DNA of 64,000 nucleotides from Erpobdella octoculata (GCA_963978895.1 OZ022240.1:18839983-18903982); one strand, 5' to 3'. Positions 44,616 through 56,190 are shown, counted from the first letter of the stretch. Program-made: numbers and translations. The notes: generated from the letters alone by a model not told the origin.

Positions 44616-46103
44616 GTTCCACGACAAAACGTTCACAGACAAAATGTTCACGACAAAATGAACACCGACAAAACGTTCACAGACAAAATGTTCAACGACA
44701 AAATGTTCAACGACAAAATGTTCACGACAAAACGTTCACGACAAAACGTTCACGAAAAATGTTCACGCACAAAATGTTCACAGACAAAATGTTCACAGAC
44801 AAAATGCTCACAGACAAAATGTTCAACGACAAAATGTTCACGACAAAACGTTCACGACACAACGTTCATGACAAAATGTTCACACTGAAAAATACACATT
44901 TTGTTTTATTATGCCAAGATTGCTTGCAAACTAATTATTAAGTCATTTTTTGTGGTGTTTCTATTAACCATTTGATTTACCTAAGCAGAGTATGTGTGTA
45001 TGGCAGCATGAAACTACTACATATTGGCAACAATCAGCTTATCAAACATTTATTTTAAGTTAACGTAAAACCAAACATGCAAAAAGCAAAAATTATCGAT
45101 CGAGATTTATTTCTGTCGTTCACTTAATTAAAATTGAAACATCAAATGATCTTCAACTTGCTGCTTATTGAGTCTTTACCCAAGTCATCGCTACGTTAAT
45201 TAGGTAATTAAAGCCGGCTATAGTGCTCTTGGAAGCCGATAACTTCCTAATCGCTAGTCTACAACGATCAAAGCTTATTTCTGTCGTTCACTCAATTAAA
45301 ATGGAAACATCAAATAAATCTCAATTAATAACTAATTGCATTTCTTTTTCTTTTCGATCGGAGTATATAAAGATTTCATATTTTGACCCTTTTTATCATC
45401 GTTCCATTTATTAACTAGTTAATGCGGGTTGGTTAATTTTCTCTTGGATACCCTTAACTTTTTAATCTTTAGAATACAGCCAAGCCTTATTTACGTCGTT
45501 TGCTTATTTGAAATTGAAGATTCAAGCGATATCAAATTCGTAACCAATTGTATTTTCTTATTACAGCTATCTCACCTCATCTGTCATTTTCTTGTCTTCT
45601 TACTGAAACAGTTTACAGTACTTCGATCCATACTGATCTGGTTGCCATTTGAGTTTGGGGTATCAAAGAGGAAATTAGCATTGCATTTACTATTGTTAAC
45701 GTTTTATTTGTGCTCATTTCGTGAAAAACAACATATTTGATCATTTAAAAACTAAATTTAAATTAAAAGTTGCAATCGTGAACATTTTGTCGTGAACGTT
45801 GTGTCGTGAACGTTTTGTCGTGAACATTTTGTCGTTGAACATTTTGTCTGTGAACATTTTGTCTGTGAACATTTTGTCTGTGAACATTTTGTGCGTGAAC
45901 ATTTTTTGTGAACGTTTTGTCGTGAACGTTTTGTCGTGAACATTTTGTCGTTGAACATTTTGTCTGTGAACATTTTGTCTGTGAACGTTTTGTCGGTGTT
46001 CATTTTGTCGTGAACATTTTGTCGTGAACGTTGTGTCGTGAACGTTTTGTCGGGAACATTTTGTCGTTGAACATTTTGTCTGTGAACGTTTTGTCGTGAC
46101 ACC
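44616..46103. mobile_element. Foldback transposon FB4
   Basis: The left arm starts TTCCACGACAAAACG inside the stump of FB3's right arm, so the two arms meet head to head. Centre 44890-45770, right arm 45777-46103 ending GTGACACC. No matching duplication was found, consistent with FB3/FB4 having fused by recombination. Confidence 0.8.
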
Positions 46104-46110
46104 ATAGATA

Positions 46111-46470
46111 TCTATGGCGGTGATCTGCGAAGCGTATCATCTGTGTGTTACCGAATAACTATCATATTGACCGTAGTAAAAAAATGTTAAAAATAACTAA
46201 ATACATTTTTTTATTTTCAAGTAAAATAAATTTAATTAAAACCCCTTAATTGTTCGTATATCATACGACGATCGACGTAAACACGACGGCTGCATTGGTA
46301 ATTGAGAGTGGTAAAATGGCGGCAGACTGGCGACAACATTTCTATTGCAATAATGGGCTAAGCGCAATCCAGTTTAGTTATTATATTATAGTTATTATTA
46401 TATTATAGAGATCAGTGGTCCCAGCACCTAGTGTAAAAAATAAAATCGCAAGCCGCGACGGGAATGCTAG
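46111..46470 (+). mobile_element. Short Helitron-like element, 360 bp
   Basis: Starts TCTATGGCGGTGATCTGCGA after A and ends TCGC-aagcc-GCGA hairpin, CGGGAATG, CTAG, then T. Both ends fit Helitron rules. No coding. Confidence 0.55.
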
Positions 46471-47568
46471 TTAATGATATAAAAGAAAGACTGCAAATTG
46501 AAGAGAAGGATTTTACGCTAAAAGTAGAACACTTTCGTAGAAAAGTTTGTCCAGAAATCGCGCCGTATTGTTCTCTGACATTATGACCCATGTGATGTGT
46601 TTTTTATGAAGTTTTTCCGTGTAAATTATAATTGTTTTTAAATGTTGTGTTATTGTTTTATATACATGCTTCGGGAAGTTTTCATGTTGATTCAGAATAT
46701 TTTCAATTTCAATTAAATATGGTAGAATAAGATTCGAATTTCAATCGCTAAACCTGTTTTTTGCGTGAAGCACATTTTGAGGGTCAAATCAGTGGACTGT
46801 GCAACTTACGTGAACAGAAAATTTATACAGTACCCCACTTCCAAATTCCTGGTTATACGGCCTGGCCCTGGCCCGGACCCTCCCCCTGGATCCGCTGCTG
46901 AGGATTTCATAAGAAGTTTTGAATTATATGAAAAAAAATAACTTACATGAATATTTAACATAACAATAGAAATATTACAATAAACATAAAACTTGTTTGT
47001 ACAGAAAAAACTTCGTTGCCTTCACTTCTGACGTCCTTCCCTTGTATGACGTGCATTGCATTATTTAAGTTAACGGTCTGGTCATACCAATAGGCATACA
47101 AATTCGAAAATAATATGTTGTAAAGCTAAGAAATGCATGAAGTACTGGTTGTGGCATTGTATGCCATTATTGGTTCCGGTAAGTGTTTAGAAGGAGTTTT
47201 CTAATTTCTAGTCTCCTGTGGCGTCGTGCGCGTTTCTGCTGTCAGCCTTTAGCGTTCTCATGTAGTCTTCGAGAATTAAAAGTTCGATAAGAGAGCTGGC
47301 GTTACTTGGAGTCCCTAGTACTTAGTAGTATTATTTTTAAGCAAATCAAAAGCGGTTGAAATTGTTCTCTCAAGGTTCTGAGTAAAATTTATAATCACCA
47401 AAATACCGCCAATGGTCAACTTCCGAGTTGTAATCGTGATGATCGGCAGTTTGATCGTCGGTGCACGGAATAAGCGTTTCTTTATTGAACTTGCAAATTG
47501 AAAGTTATAACGTTTTAAATTAAAATAAACTTTTAGTTTTAGGTGAACTTAGATGGTCTTTTTTTAAG
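46471..47568. other. No gene recognised
   Basis: No coding exon recognised. A GC-richer stretch at 47215-47310 (gtggcgtcgtgcgcgtttct) resembles a transcribed leader or promoter-near region ahead of the exon at 47569, but this is only suggestive. Confidence 0.35.
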
Positions 47569-47721
47569 TGTTACTACGGATATATGGAACCTAGAACTCC
47601 AGGTTTACATTCAACAACATTAACTTTAAATGATTCGTCTCGCGATGATATCGACACCCACATTTCAGAATGTGCTACAATTTGCTATACGCAAAATAAG
47701 ATATTTGCCTTAGGACAAAAA
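47569..47721 (+). CDS. Candidate host-gene exon, WSC-like
   Basis: A 153-nt segment with acceptor ctttttttaag and strong donor gtaagt, open in phase 0 for 51 codons: CYYGYMEPRTPGLHSTTLTL, NDSSRDDIDTHISECATICY, TQNKIFALGQK. The spacing of G, ..C...C......FALGQ resembles the core of WSC (cysteine-rich carbohydrate-binding) domains, but only part of such a domain is present and the match is by eye. No other exon of the gene was found. It could be a chance frame. Confidence 0.4.
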
Positions 47722-47832
47722 GTAAGTAAATTTTATTGAGTTTTTTCATCTTCATCTTGGTTTATGGTGGTTAGTTCAGTTAGAATGGCTCAGACAGATG
47801 ATTAAATGTTTTTTTTGACAGTGAATGACTTG

Positions 47833-47913
47833 AAACTGTCAATAGCCATAGTCATTTGTGCTAAAGAGTATAGAGATAGTGCAATCTCAATAAGAAATGG
47901 CTATTGACAGTTT
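47833..47913. repeat. 17-bp perfect inverted repeat with 47-bp loop
   Basis: aaactgtcaatagccat at 47833-47849 and its reverse complement at 47897-47913. It may be a tiny MITE or an RNA hairpin. It lies just after the candidate exon. Confidence 0.75.
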
Positions 47914-48521
47914 ATTTGTTATTTTTTTTTATTTTATATATTAGTGTCTTAAAGCAAAACAAGTTTTAAATAAAAGTAATGGCGTAATGAAAAACAGTTT
48001 AATGTGAGCATAGAAAAATAAAACTATTGTAAAAGTAAGTAAGTTCTTAGTTGTAATTTAAACTCGGTCAAAGTCTAAGATTCAGGGGTTGAGGATAGGG
48101 TTGTTCCAGATGGTAGGCATGGTGCATTCGAGGGATAGTGAGATCTCGGTGGGACAAGGAATGAAGCCCGCATCTGCCAGGACAATCTGAACAGCTTGCT
48201 TTCCCGTTCCCGCCTGCTCCCCTTATTGGATTGAAAACCAATAAGCGATAAAAGCTTTCGAACAACTAAATTGATGATTTTATATTGTGAAAAAAATTAA
48301 TAAGAATACAACGGTTCGAAACTATTGTACCTGCTCCTGCAACACCAAATGGACATGTAAACAAAAGATAAGGACTTTTACAAAGACTATGAATATGTTA
48401 ATGGCTCACTAAAAAGTACATTATAAATATAAATGTAAACTGTGTTTTAAGTTCAGCAGACATAACAGTGTTATAAAGCCAGCGAGTACAAGTACAATAA
48501 TATACACTCCTATAAAAGACC
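47914..48521. other. No gene recognised
   Basis: AT-rich, no confident feature. A GC-richer block at 48070-48265 has a minus-strand frame of 65 codons without recognised similarity. Confidence 0.4.
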
Positions 48522-49395
48522 ATACCAGTGATATTCAAGTTAACTGTAACACTAACTGAAATCGGAAAATAATAGAAAAATAATGGTCAGTTAAGTGTAA
48601 TAGTAATAGTAACTGAAATACGGCGAATAACTCTAACTGTAATAGTAACTGAATAATAAATTCAGTTAAATAATACAAAAATAATTAATAACTGAAAAAT
48701 ATTTTTATTGTAATTTTTTTTCTAAATAAATTAATTATTAGATTTATTTTTTTATCTAAAGATAAAAATCGAGTTGTTACCTAACAAATAGTATATATGG
48801 TGCTGTTTAGTTATTCGCGGCTTTTTGTTATTATTGATAGTGCAGTTGCAATCGTCTTCTGATGAATTGTGCCAACCTCCTTTAAAAAGATTTAAGAGGC
48901 TTGCCCAAGAAATTGAAGCTTCCAGTTCTCCGAGCAAGCAATCTAGGCACGGAAGTTCTGTTGAGGAAAAATTTAATGCTTATCTTGGGGCTTCAAAAAG
49001 ATTAGCTGCTAATCAAACTGGATTAAGTTTCTGGACAGCCTCAGAGACAGTGTATCCTCTAATAGCGGCCTTCGCTAAAAACCTTATCTCTGCACCTGCT
49101 TCAGAAGCATATGTGGGGCGCATCTTCTCGGTTTGCAGTGATATGACTGCAGGAAAAAGAAACAGGCTCTCCAAGAATCTAGAAACTCGTGTTTTTTTAA
49201 ATGAACTCGAAGTTTTACCATTATGTAAATAAATAAATAAATAAATTTTTTGGCTGTGTATAGAATCTACAGTTAACTGTAACTTTAACTTAAAAATAAA
49301 TAAGTGTAATAGTAACTGAAAAATGTTTGTGGAAAAACAACTTTAACTGAAACTGAAAAATGTTGTAACTTTAACTGTAACTGTAACTGTCGTCT
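48522..49395 (+). mobile_element. hAT element carrying a transposase exon
   Basis: The left terminus CAGTGATATTCAAGTTAACT is close to the end of the 9887-10702 element (CAGTGTTATTCAAGTTAACT on the reverse strand). Both flanks are packed with AACTGTAA motifs. The right terminus and target duplication could not be defined. It encodes the hAT dimerisation exon at 48846-49232. Confidence 0.7.
48846..49232 (+). CDS. hAT transposase C-terminal (dimerisation) exon
   Basis: An open frame of 128 codons after a good acceptor (gatagtgcag) runs to TAA. It has QPPLKRFKRLAQEIEASSSP, then LSFWTASETVYPLIAAFAKN, then LISAPASEAYVGRIFSVCSD and KRNRLSKNLETRVFLNE. W...YP.L..FA...+..PASEA..GR.FS......KRNRLS is the hAT C-terminal dimerisation region of ZBED-like transposases. 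Upstream catalytic exons were not found, so the element is probably internally deleted. The start was set at the acceptor, not at the upstream ATG. Confidence 0.85.
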   Translation: MQSSSDELCQPPLKRFKRLAQEIEASSSPSKQSRHGSSVEEKFNAYLGASKRLAANQTGLSFWTASETVYPLIAAFAKNLISAPASEAYVGRIFSVCSDMTAGKRNRLSKNLETRVFLNELEVLPLCK

Positions 49396-49571
49396 TCTCT
49401 CTCCACTTATGGTGATATTTGGATTTGATGGGAGATGATTGAACAACTTGGCTGGAAGAGTGAATTTTTCAACTGGACAATCAGAAGATCGTGATTGATG
49501 TTGTTATTAGCTATTCCTTGGGGGCAGTGCATGTACAAATTCATTTTAGAAGTATTTCAAATATAAAATAC

Positions 49572-50088
49572 TAGGGCTGTTAACGATTAATTTAAATTTA
49601 ATAGTTAACTTTTCAAAAATTAACGATTAATTAATAGTTAATTTTGATTAAATCCAAAAATTAAATTTATAGTGTAATAAGTGACCTTTATTAAACATAC
49701 TTGTCGAAAATCAAAATAACACTGGAATGTCTTCTTCATATGTTATCTTTTAACCTATTACGCAAATAGACAAGTTTGTTGACATTATTTGGTCCAAGTT
49801 ACGAGCGTGTCTCATTGACAATATAACCAGCCAAGCTGAACAATCCTTCACATTAAACTGAGGTAGCTGGTATGCTCAAAATGGTCTTGGCAAGAATGAC
49901 ATTTTTGGATATCGGTGTTCATTAAGTTTCCACCATTGCAGAGGGTCAATGGATTCAGGAACTTTCATCTCCATTTTATAACGCAGTAATTCATTAGAAA
50001 AGTTATTGTCATTTTCGATTAATCGTTAAAAATTTAATCGTTAATTTTTTAACGATTAATCGATTAATCGTTAAATTTAGCAGCCCTA
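49572..50088 (-). mobile_element. hAT element, 517 bp, with transposase remnant
   Basis: Termini TAGGGCTGTTAACG and GCAGCCCTA are flanked by a perfect 8-bp duplication, taaaatac (49564-49571 and 50089-50096). Subterminal ttaacgattaatcgattaat repeats are present. On the minus strand GLFSLAGYIVNETRS, stop, LGPNNVNKLVYLRN (49735-49835) is a decayed hAT C-terminus. Confidence 0.88.
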
Positions 50089-50249
50089 TAAAATACTAAT
50101 ACTTATTTTAAAGGTATTTTAAATACTAATACAAAATACTAGACATCTGAAGTATTTGTAAATACAAAATACAATATTTCCAAAATACAATAATTTCAAA
50201 ATACAAAATAGAATCCCCAGTTTTAATCAGTTATAAGGTTTTTAAATGT

Positions 50250-51195
50250 AATCATATAATAAAAATAGCCATTCTGGTTAGATAATGTCACCGGTTTTTC
50301 TTGAGAAGAAGCAATGTTACATCTGAGAGGTCATTTGGTCATTTGGAAAAAACTAGGACTCCAGTACTGCAAAGACGTTCCACTGTAGCTGGTGATGGAA
50401 TTGGTGTGTTATATTTGACGAACATCTCCTTGATGACTGGATAGGACTTGAGAGCCCTAAATGTTCTGTCAGAACTGTCAAGGTACAGGCGTTACTGCAG
50501 AAACTGAAGCTGAATTCAATTTTTTCACTCTTTCACTCTGTGTGACGGCTTCTTGGGTGAATGAGAACATATCATATTGGCAAGCTGGAGTTGATGTAGA
50601 GTATAGCACCTCAATCTCTTTAGCTCTAAAACGTTATGCAGATTAAAAAAACCTTACTGGCAAGACGTTTTTTTGCTTCGGGAACTCATAATATCTTAAA
50701 AAACGGATGTGTTACAAACGTCAAAATATGTTCTTTTGGCATAATGCCCATTTCTAACTAAACTCAAATCAGATCTTTAAATCTTTAAGGATTGTAGATG
50801 TCAAGGTCTTACAATGCACAAGTGGACCATTGAGAATGAATTGTAAGGTAGGTAGAAGGTATCCCAAATTACAATTTTTTTCATCTTGAAGAATATCAAT
50901 GGCTCCAGTCAGTGGTGGAATTACTGATACATATTCTTCTATGAATTCAGACTCGATGTCTTTGAAAAGTGGCAAAGACAGGGCTACATACAGCTCTTTT
51001 ATTTGTACTTTAAACTCAATGAACCGGCAAACAGTTTTCTACTGTTAGTTCCATTTAGTTGCACAAGGAAGTAAAAGCTGTTTCCCACATATCTCCTTCA
51101 CCATTTCAGCAACCTTGGGACTGCATGATGAAGCATTCCAAAGTGCTTGAGATTTGGCCATTGTTGAATTGTCCAGCCACTTGTACAAACCAGGG
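50250..51195 (-). pseudogene. hAT transposase pseudogene
   Basis: On the minus strand, in order: WLDNSTMAKSQALWNASSCS, PKVAEMVKEICGKQLLLPCA, TKWN; then FIEFKVQIKELYVAL, FIEEYVSVIPPLTGAIDILQ, NCNLGYLLPTLQFIL; and the dimerisation part LKSYPVIKEMFVKYNTPIPS, PATVERLCSTGVLVFSK. This order (TRWN..., I..LQ.E....GYLLPTL, YN..IPS...VER.FS.G..V) is that of hAT transposases. Stops and frameshifts are frequent. The surrounding aaatactaatacaaaatact repeats are probably its subterminal DNA, into which the 49572-50088 element inserted. Confidence 0.8.
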
Positions 51196-51339
51196 CTGTA
51201 ACTACTAAAGGGCACTCGGGCAGGTGCCCCGGTAAAATTTTATTGTCGGAAATTTTTGGAGAAACTCATTCTGTTGGAAATTTAGGCATACTTTTGTCCA
51301 GGCCTGTTTTAAATTTATTGCAAATCATAACCAAGGTGT

Positions 51340-52250
51340 AATTTTTATTTTCTTAGACTTGAATGTATTTTATCAAGTTGGCAGTGATTGTTACTCGTTA
51401 TGTCCCACTAATGACTGACGAACAAAGAATCATTTACGACCCCATTATGCTGGCAGTTTTGGAAGGATAAGGTGAATTCTTTTTTTGGATGCACCAGGTG
51501 GAACTGGGAAAACATTTCTCTAATTCTCGCCGCAATACGATCAAATAATGGCATAGCTTTGGCCGTTGCATCGTCTGGCATTGCAGCAACTTTATTGGAT
51601 GGAGGCAGAACAGCTCATCCAGCATTTAAGCTGCGACTGAATATTCAAAATAACCCAGATGCAATGTGCAACATAAAAAAGCACTCATCAGTGGCCACAG
51701 TGCTGGAACAATGCTTGATGAATGATTGAGGTGTTAAACAGGACACTGAAAGATATTAAAAAACAATGACAGACTATTTTGCGGCACTCTGTTACTTCTT
51801 TCAGGGAATTTCAGACAAACACTTCCCGTCATTCCACGTTCAAGGTACGCTGATGAGATCAATGCTTGCTTGAAATCATCGTCACTGTGGTGTAATGTTG
51901 AAAAAGTACGGCTGAAAGTAAACATGCATGTTCAAATACTTCAAGATCCATCTGCGGACACATTCTCAAAACAATTGTTAGATATCGGTGATGGAAAAGT
52001 TTCTGTCCATCAAAATACTGGCTGCATAAAATTGCCAATCGATTTCTGCACAATCATTAATTCGCAAGAGTCTCTTATTTACAGCATATTTCCCAACGTA
52101 CACACATTACATGAATCATGAGTGGCTGGCAGAAAGAGTCATTTTAGCAGCAAAAATGTAGACATCAACAATTTAAATTTCAAGATATGAAAGTTGTTGC
52201 CAGAGGAATTGGTGTTATACAAATCTATCGATACAGTTTGTGATGCCAGC
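51340..52250 (+). pseudogene. Helitron-type Pif1-like DNA helicase, degenerate
   Basis: Plus strand: VPLMTDEQRIIYDPIMLAVL, then FFFLDAPGGTGKTF (Walker A, 51480-51515), LILAAIRSNNGIALAVASSG and IAATLLDGGRTAHPAFKLRL. Coding is then broken. It resumes as ADEINACLKSSSLWCNVEKV, RLKVNMHVQILQDPSADTFS, KQLLDIGDGKVSV, CIKLPIDFCTIINSQESLIY and NHEWLAERVILAAK. This is the Pif1/RecD2 helicase module found at the C-terminus of Helitron proteins. The stretch that should hold Walker B (WDE) is missing. It ends at a truncated hAT (52250). Confidence 0.85.
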
Positions 52251-52730
52251 AAATGAATCGTTTTCGTTTTAAATTTTGTTTACCCACCAAACTCTGTTTT
52301 TGGTTACATTGTTATTTTTGGAGTTTTTTAATTAATTTTTTTAAAATTTTTAAAATTACATTAAAAAATAATACAATTATGTTCCAAATACGACACTCGA
52401 GATGAAAGTTGTAATAAAAAATGCGCTTCAAGATTTGTTTTCGTTTGAGTGTTTATATTCTTATAAAATAATTACAATTTTTTAAATTGCATATTTTTTT
52501 ATTAAATTTATAGTAAAAACATTTTAATTTCGTGAAATAATTTGATCAAGCATTTAAAACTAAGTTTTTGCTGCGCTGAAAATAAAACGCACCCTTTCGA
52601 ATACATTTAAAATCGACTAAAAACGAAATTGCGCAAGTTTGTCTTGTGTGACACCCCCTTTATAGGGAGCCGTCAAATTTTCGGGAGCCGGATCCGAGCC
52701 ACAAAAAAAAATGGCGGCTCCGCAAGCCTG
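52250..52730. mobile_element. Truncated copy of the 7768-8611 hAT element
   Basis: Shares tttcgttttaaattttgttt, actctgtttttggttacatt and the right end atggcggctccgcaagcctg with the intact element. The left terminus is lost at the junction with the helicase pseudogene. Confidence 0.85.
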
Positions 52731-53700
52731 ATGACCAATAAAAAATGCCGCTGGTAAATAATAGTCTATAGTATAATTAACAGATCGAAAATTGCATTAT
52801 TTACTCTGGTTTTCAGCATATTTTGGACCTGATTTCATAAAAAATAACTAAAATAATCTCACAACGATGAAGTTTAAGCTTTCTAATTTTTCCATAATTA
52901 TGAAAATTTTAAACCACGTGTTATATTCGTGTCTTGCATTTTTGACCTATTCAATTGCTGAATTTGTAACCCTTGTGGTATTTTAGAGTGGCGCTATATT
53001 CGGGTATGTATGTTAGTTAAACTTTGTCCCAGTTGATCAATTTCACAGCTAAAATATAATCTTTGAAAAAATTTAAAATAACCTTTAGCAATTATTCACA
53101 AAATAGCTTGTTAACATAAAAGTAAGATTGAACATAATACAAAGCGCCATTCAAATTCAAATTTTCATATTTGAAAGCTTGGAAAGCGGTTGCGGGTTTG
53201 GTTGTGTGGAACTGTCAGTGACCAAGTGGTGGCTCGCTGTGATTGACAGTCATGTATGAAGAAATTTAGATGTAACGATTTGGCAGGGTATTCAAGCCCA
53301 CAAGGCAGAATCGGAAGATCACAGGCTCTTGCGAGACTGCGTCAAACAGTCAAAAGAATTGACTATGTCGTTTGTGAATTGCGGTCAAGGCCACGATTGA
53401 AGATGAAGGTTTTTTGTGTTCATGGCCTTGCGGAGTGTTTTGGAGGTAGCTAAGCTGTTCTGGATGGTAAGAATTAAGAAGGGGGTAATATTATAAATCT
53501 GGGGTCCTGTAATATCAATTTTCCATCTTTTGATGACCCTAAACAGGCTTGAAGAAAATATGAGAGAAAGGACACACATAAAAGCCTTATTTATTATTAT
53601 ATTGAATAAATTACAAATCTATCTAAATGAAATCAAATACAGTTGTCAATTTTTCTTGCCGCCTAATTAGTTGCCATCCTAACAAGTCGCCGGCCATCTA
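52731..53700. other. No gene recognised
   Basis: Mostly AT-rich. A GC-richer stretch at 53165-53460 has a 65-codon plus frame (MKKFRCNDLAGYSSPQGRIG) without recognised similarity. From 53670 short tagtcgcc/agttgcc motifs begin and continue after the hAT at 54780-54820. Confidence 0.4.
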
Positions 53701-53708
53701 GTCACCAC

Positions 53709-54770
53709 CAGTGTTGTTTCAGTTAGCATTTTTCAGTTAGAGTATCAGTTAAAGTTAGCCAATTTAATATTTTTTAGTTAGTATTACAGTTAAAGTTAAT
53801 TTTTTTCATTTTTTCCAGTTAATATTAGAGTTAATATTTTTTTCAGTTACTATTACAGTTAGTATAACAGTTATTAATAAAACCCAGTACTGATATTACT
53901 AAATAAATGTAAATGTTTGATAATTTATTGAGCGCCTTTTCCGCTTTGTTCAAAGGCGCTGTTCTTTTACATGCCCCACGGAGAGAACGATTTTACCAGC
54001 TAAATTTTTCGTTGACGGGCTACTAGGCAGTGAGTGGGAGTCGAACGTGAAGCTCTCACATTCAAGGCTAACGCTCTACCAACTCAGCTAACTAAGCAAA
54101 CGCTTCTTGTGCATCTGAATTCCATTCTTTTTTTCTAATAAAAGCAGGCAAAGTAGTCTGTGCGCTATTCTGGTTAACCGTGTTTCCTATATCATTTTCG
54201 ATTAGTTTTCGCTTGGCCTTTAGCTTTTTGCGATTTGTCTCCAAAACCTCAAGTTCTTTTGCCACTTCCTTATGTCTATGACTTAGATGATTTACTTTAC
54301 AACAGAGCTACACAAATTTCGACCACGTGAGCTTCCGCGTCTTTTTCTCCCACACTACAAACACAAACCACGTTGCACCGGCTTTTATCAGTAGAGGGTT
54401 CGCAACTTAAATAACGCCAAACTCAATTTTCTTGTTTTTGGCCAGAATTTATTTTTAACATTGTTCATACGTCGTTAAATGCACATAAAACGATGAAAAA
54501 GAAAATCATAGTAGAGATAAAAGACACGAGTGGGTCCGGTTACCAAAGATTAACAAAGAAATAAAATTTTGGCGCATTTCAGTAATGGATTTTCCAAAAA
54601 CATTTTTTTTTCAGTTTGTATTACAGTTACTACTTTTTTTTACTATTAGTATTACAATTAAAGTTAACATTATTTTTCAGTTAAAGTTTCAGTTAGTACT
54701 TAACTTAAATCTCTTTTTTCAGTTATTAGACCAAATTCAGTTAAAGTTACGCTTAACTGAAACAACACTG
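53709..54770. mobile_element. Non-autonomous hAT element, 1062 bp, containing a SINE
   Basis: Termini CAGTGTTGTTTCAGTTA and TAACTGAAACAACACTG are perfect inverses, flanked by a perfect 8-bp duplication gtcaccac (53701-53708 and 54771-54778). Subterminal AGTTAGTATTACAGTTA motifs repeat at both sides. A tRNA-derived SINE occupies 53900-54108. Confidence 0.95.
53900..54108 (-). mobile_element. tRNA-derived SINE inside the hAT element
   Basis: On the minus strand: tagctgagttggtagagcgt (A-box, about 54070-54090) and cacgttcgactcccactca (B-box, about 54033-54051). These look like a tRNA head with TAGCTCAGTTGGTAGAGC and GTTCGA. The body ends aattatcaaacatttacatt, resembling the LINE/SINE tail at 18.75 and 29.6 kb. 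Confidence 0.8.
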
Positions 54771-55330
54771 GTCACCACCCATTAAGTCGCGCCGCCCATT
54801 TAGTTGCCAGTCCTTCTAGGTATAGTTGTATACTCACCGACAAACTGGTGTTGTGTGTATCGGAAATAAATCTTGTACTACAGTTTTGACCCCTTTTCTG
54901 AACAGCTATTTTTCTGACATTTTGTACACATACATTATTTAATTTACAAAACAATAGTTCTATCTAAAAAAATGTTTTAAATGAATTACTCTGTGCAAAT
55001 ACGAGGGGAAAGATGAAAATTAATAGTTTTAAATAGAACACCAAGAAACAAGATTTCTTTTGAAGGTTGAATAGATTTGTAGACCGCACACTGTTGTACA
55101 GTTTGATGATTTTCAGTTTGTCTTGATACTTTAATAATAGATTAGAATTATGTATTCCAACTCCACCACAATCGTCATAAGTTGATCAATGACGGTTGTA
55201 CTAGAGGTGAAATTAAAAAATCTATCTGGACTGATGTTCAAAAACGGTTAAATAATTTCTTTAAATTTTCTTTAGAAAACAAATTGATTTTATGCAAAAT
55301 TTACTAAATTTATTTTAGCCAAAAATCTAG
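54771..55330. other. No gene recognised
   Basis: AT-rich, with short tagttgcc/aagtcgcc motifs at its start and no coding recognised. Confidence 0.4.
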
Positions 55331-56190
55331 GATTCTGCGTCCCGTTATTTTTTTAAAACGATACGATACGATATGACTTCTGAAATTTGTCTACAATAAA
55401 ACGATACGATACGAGACGCCTCGACTAATAACGAGACAAATCTGATACGATACGATATCGGGATCTCGACTGAAATTTCAACTGTTGAAATTTTGTCTAG
55501 AATAAAGCGAGATAATGAGAAATAACGAGACATTAGGAGATAAATCCAGTCATTTTTTATTTCACAAAAATTTTAACTATTTGACGATATTATTATCATA
55601 TTATAAAAAAAATCACTCTCCACTGATAGTCAATATTAACTGTCAATATTTTTAATTTGGCTGGATGTTGATGTTTGCTAGTTGACTGTGATGGTCCTGG
55701 CAGACTATCCTGACTCCCGACACTACTGGGAGTGTCCAAAATAATCACATCTCTACCTTCATCTTTGGCCTCGTCATCACCAACACCAATATCTTTGTTG
55801 GCAAGGATCCAATTCTTGATGGTGACCCGATCGTGATTCTGCTGAACAAACAGCAGCTTGTCAACAAAGTCTGGCTGCAGCCTTGTCCTTTTACGGTTTA
55901 CGATTTGTCCTCCTGCCGAGAAAACCCGCTCGGATGTAGCTGAACTTGCCGGGTATAGTTATAATAACATGAATGTGAAGTCAAGGCATTTTACGAATTA
56001 TAAATAAGTTTTATTCCAATTTACTCAAACTAACTTTGAACTAACTAAATCAAAATTTCATATTATTTGCGACACTTATATTAATATATTTATTAATATC
56101 AACAACATAACATTGAACATGTGAAATTAGAGTGCGATTTACCTCTAGCCTTAAGCCACGCCCCTCTTAGACCGCTAGTCGACCTCTGAA
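55331..56190 (-). mobile_element. hAT element remnant, minus strand
   Basis: Contains GATACGATACG-rich sequence (55355-55470) and ttctgcgtcccgtt at its left edge, both shared inverted with 2041-2212, plus a transposase C-terminus at 55625-55965. Target duplications were not defined. Confidence 0.6.
55625..55960 (-). pseudogene. hAT (ZBED-like) transposase C-terminus
   Basis: Reads YPASSATSERVFSAGGQIVN, RKRTRLQPDFVDKLLFVQQN, HDRVTIKNWILANKDIGVGD then a polar tail. PASSATSERVFSAGG..V...R..L......LLF...N is the classic hAT dimerisation motif. A stop lies just before YPASS, so it is either the last exon or a fragment. It may pair with the BED exon family at 1457-1603. Confidence 0.88.

Noticed and set aside
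40201..46105. DKMFTDKMF / RQNVH / TKCSQ repeat frames
   Set aside because: All three frames of the 11-13-bp foldback arm repeats are open. The units are mirror-imaged in the arms, so they are DNA structure, not a protein.
53256..53453. 65-codon frame MKKFRCNDLAGYSS
   Set aside because: No recognisable domain, no splice context and only marginal length.
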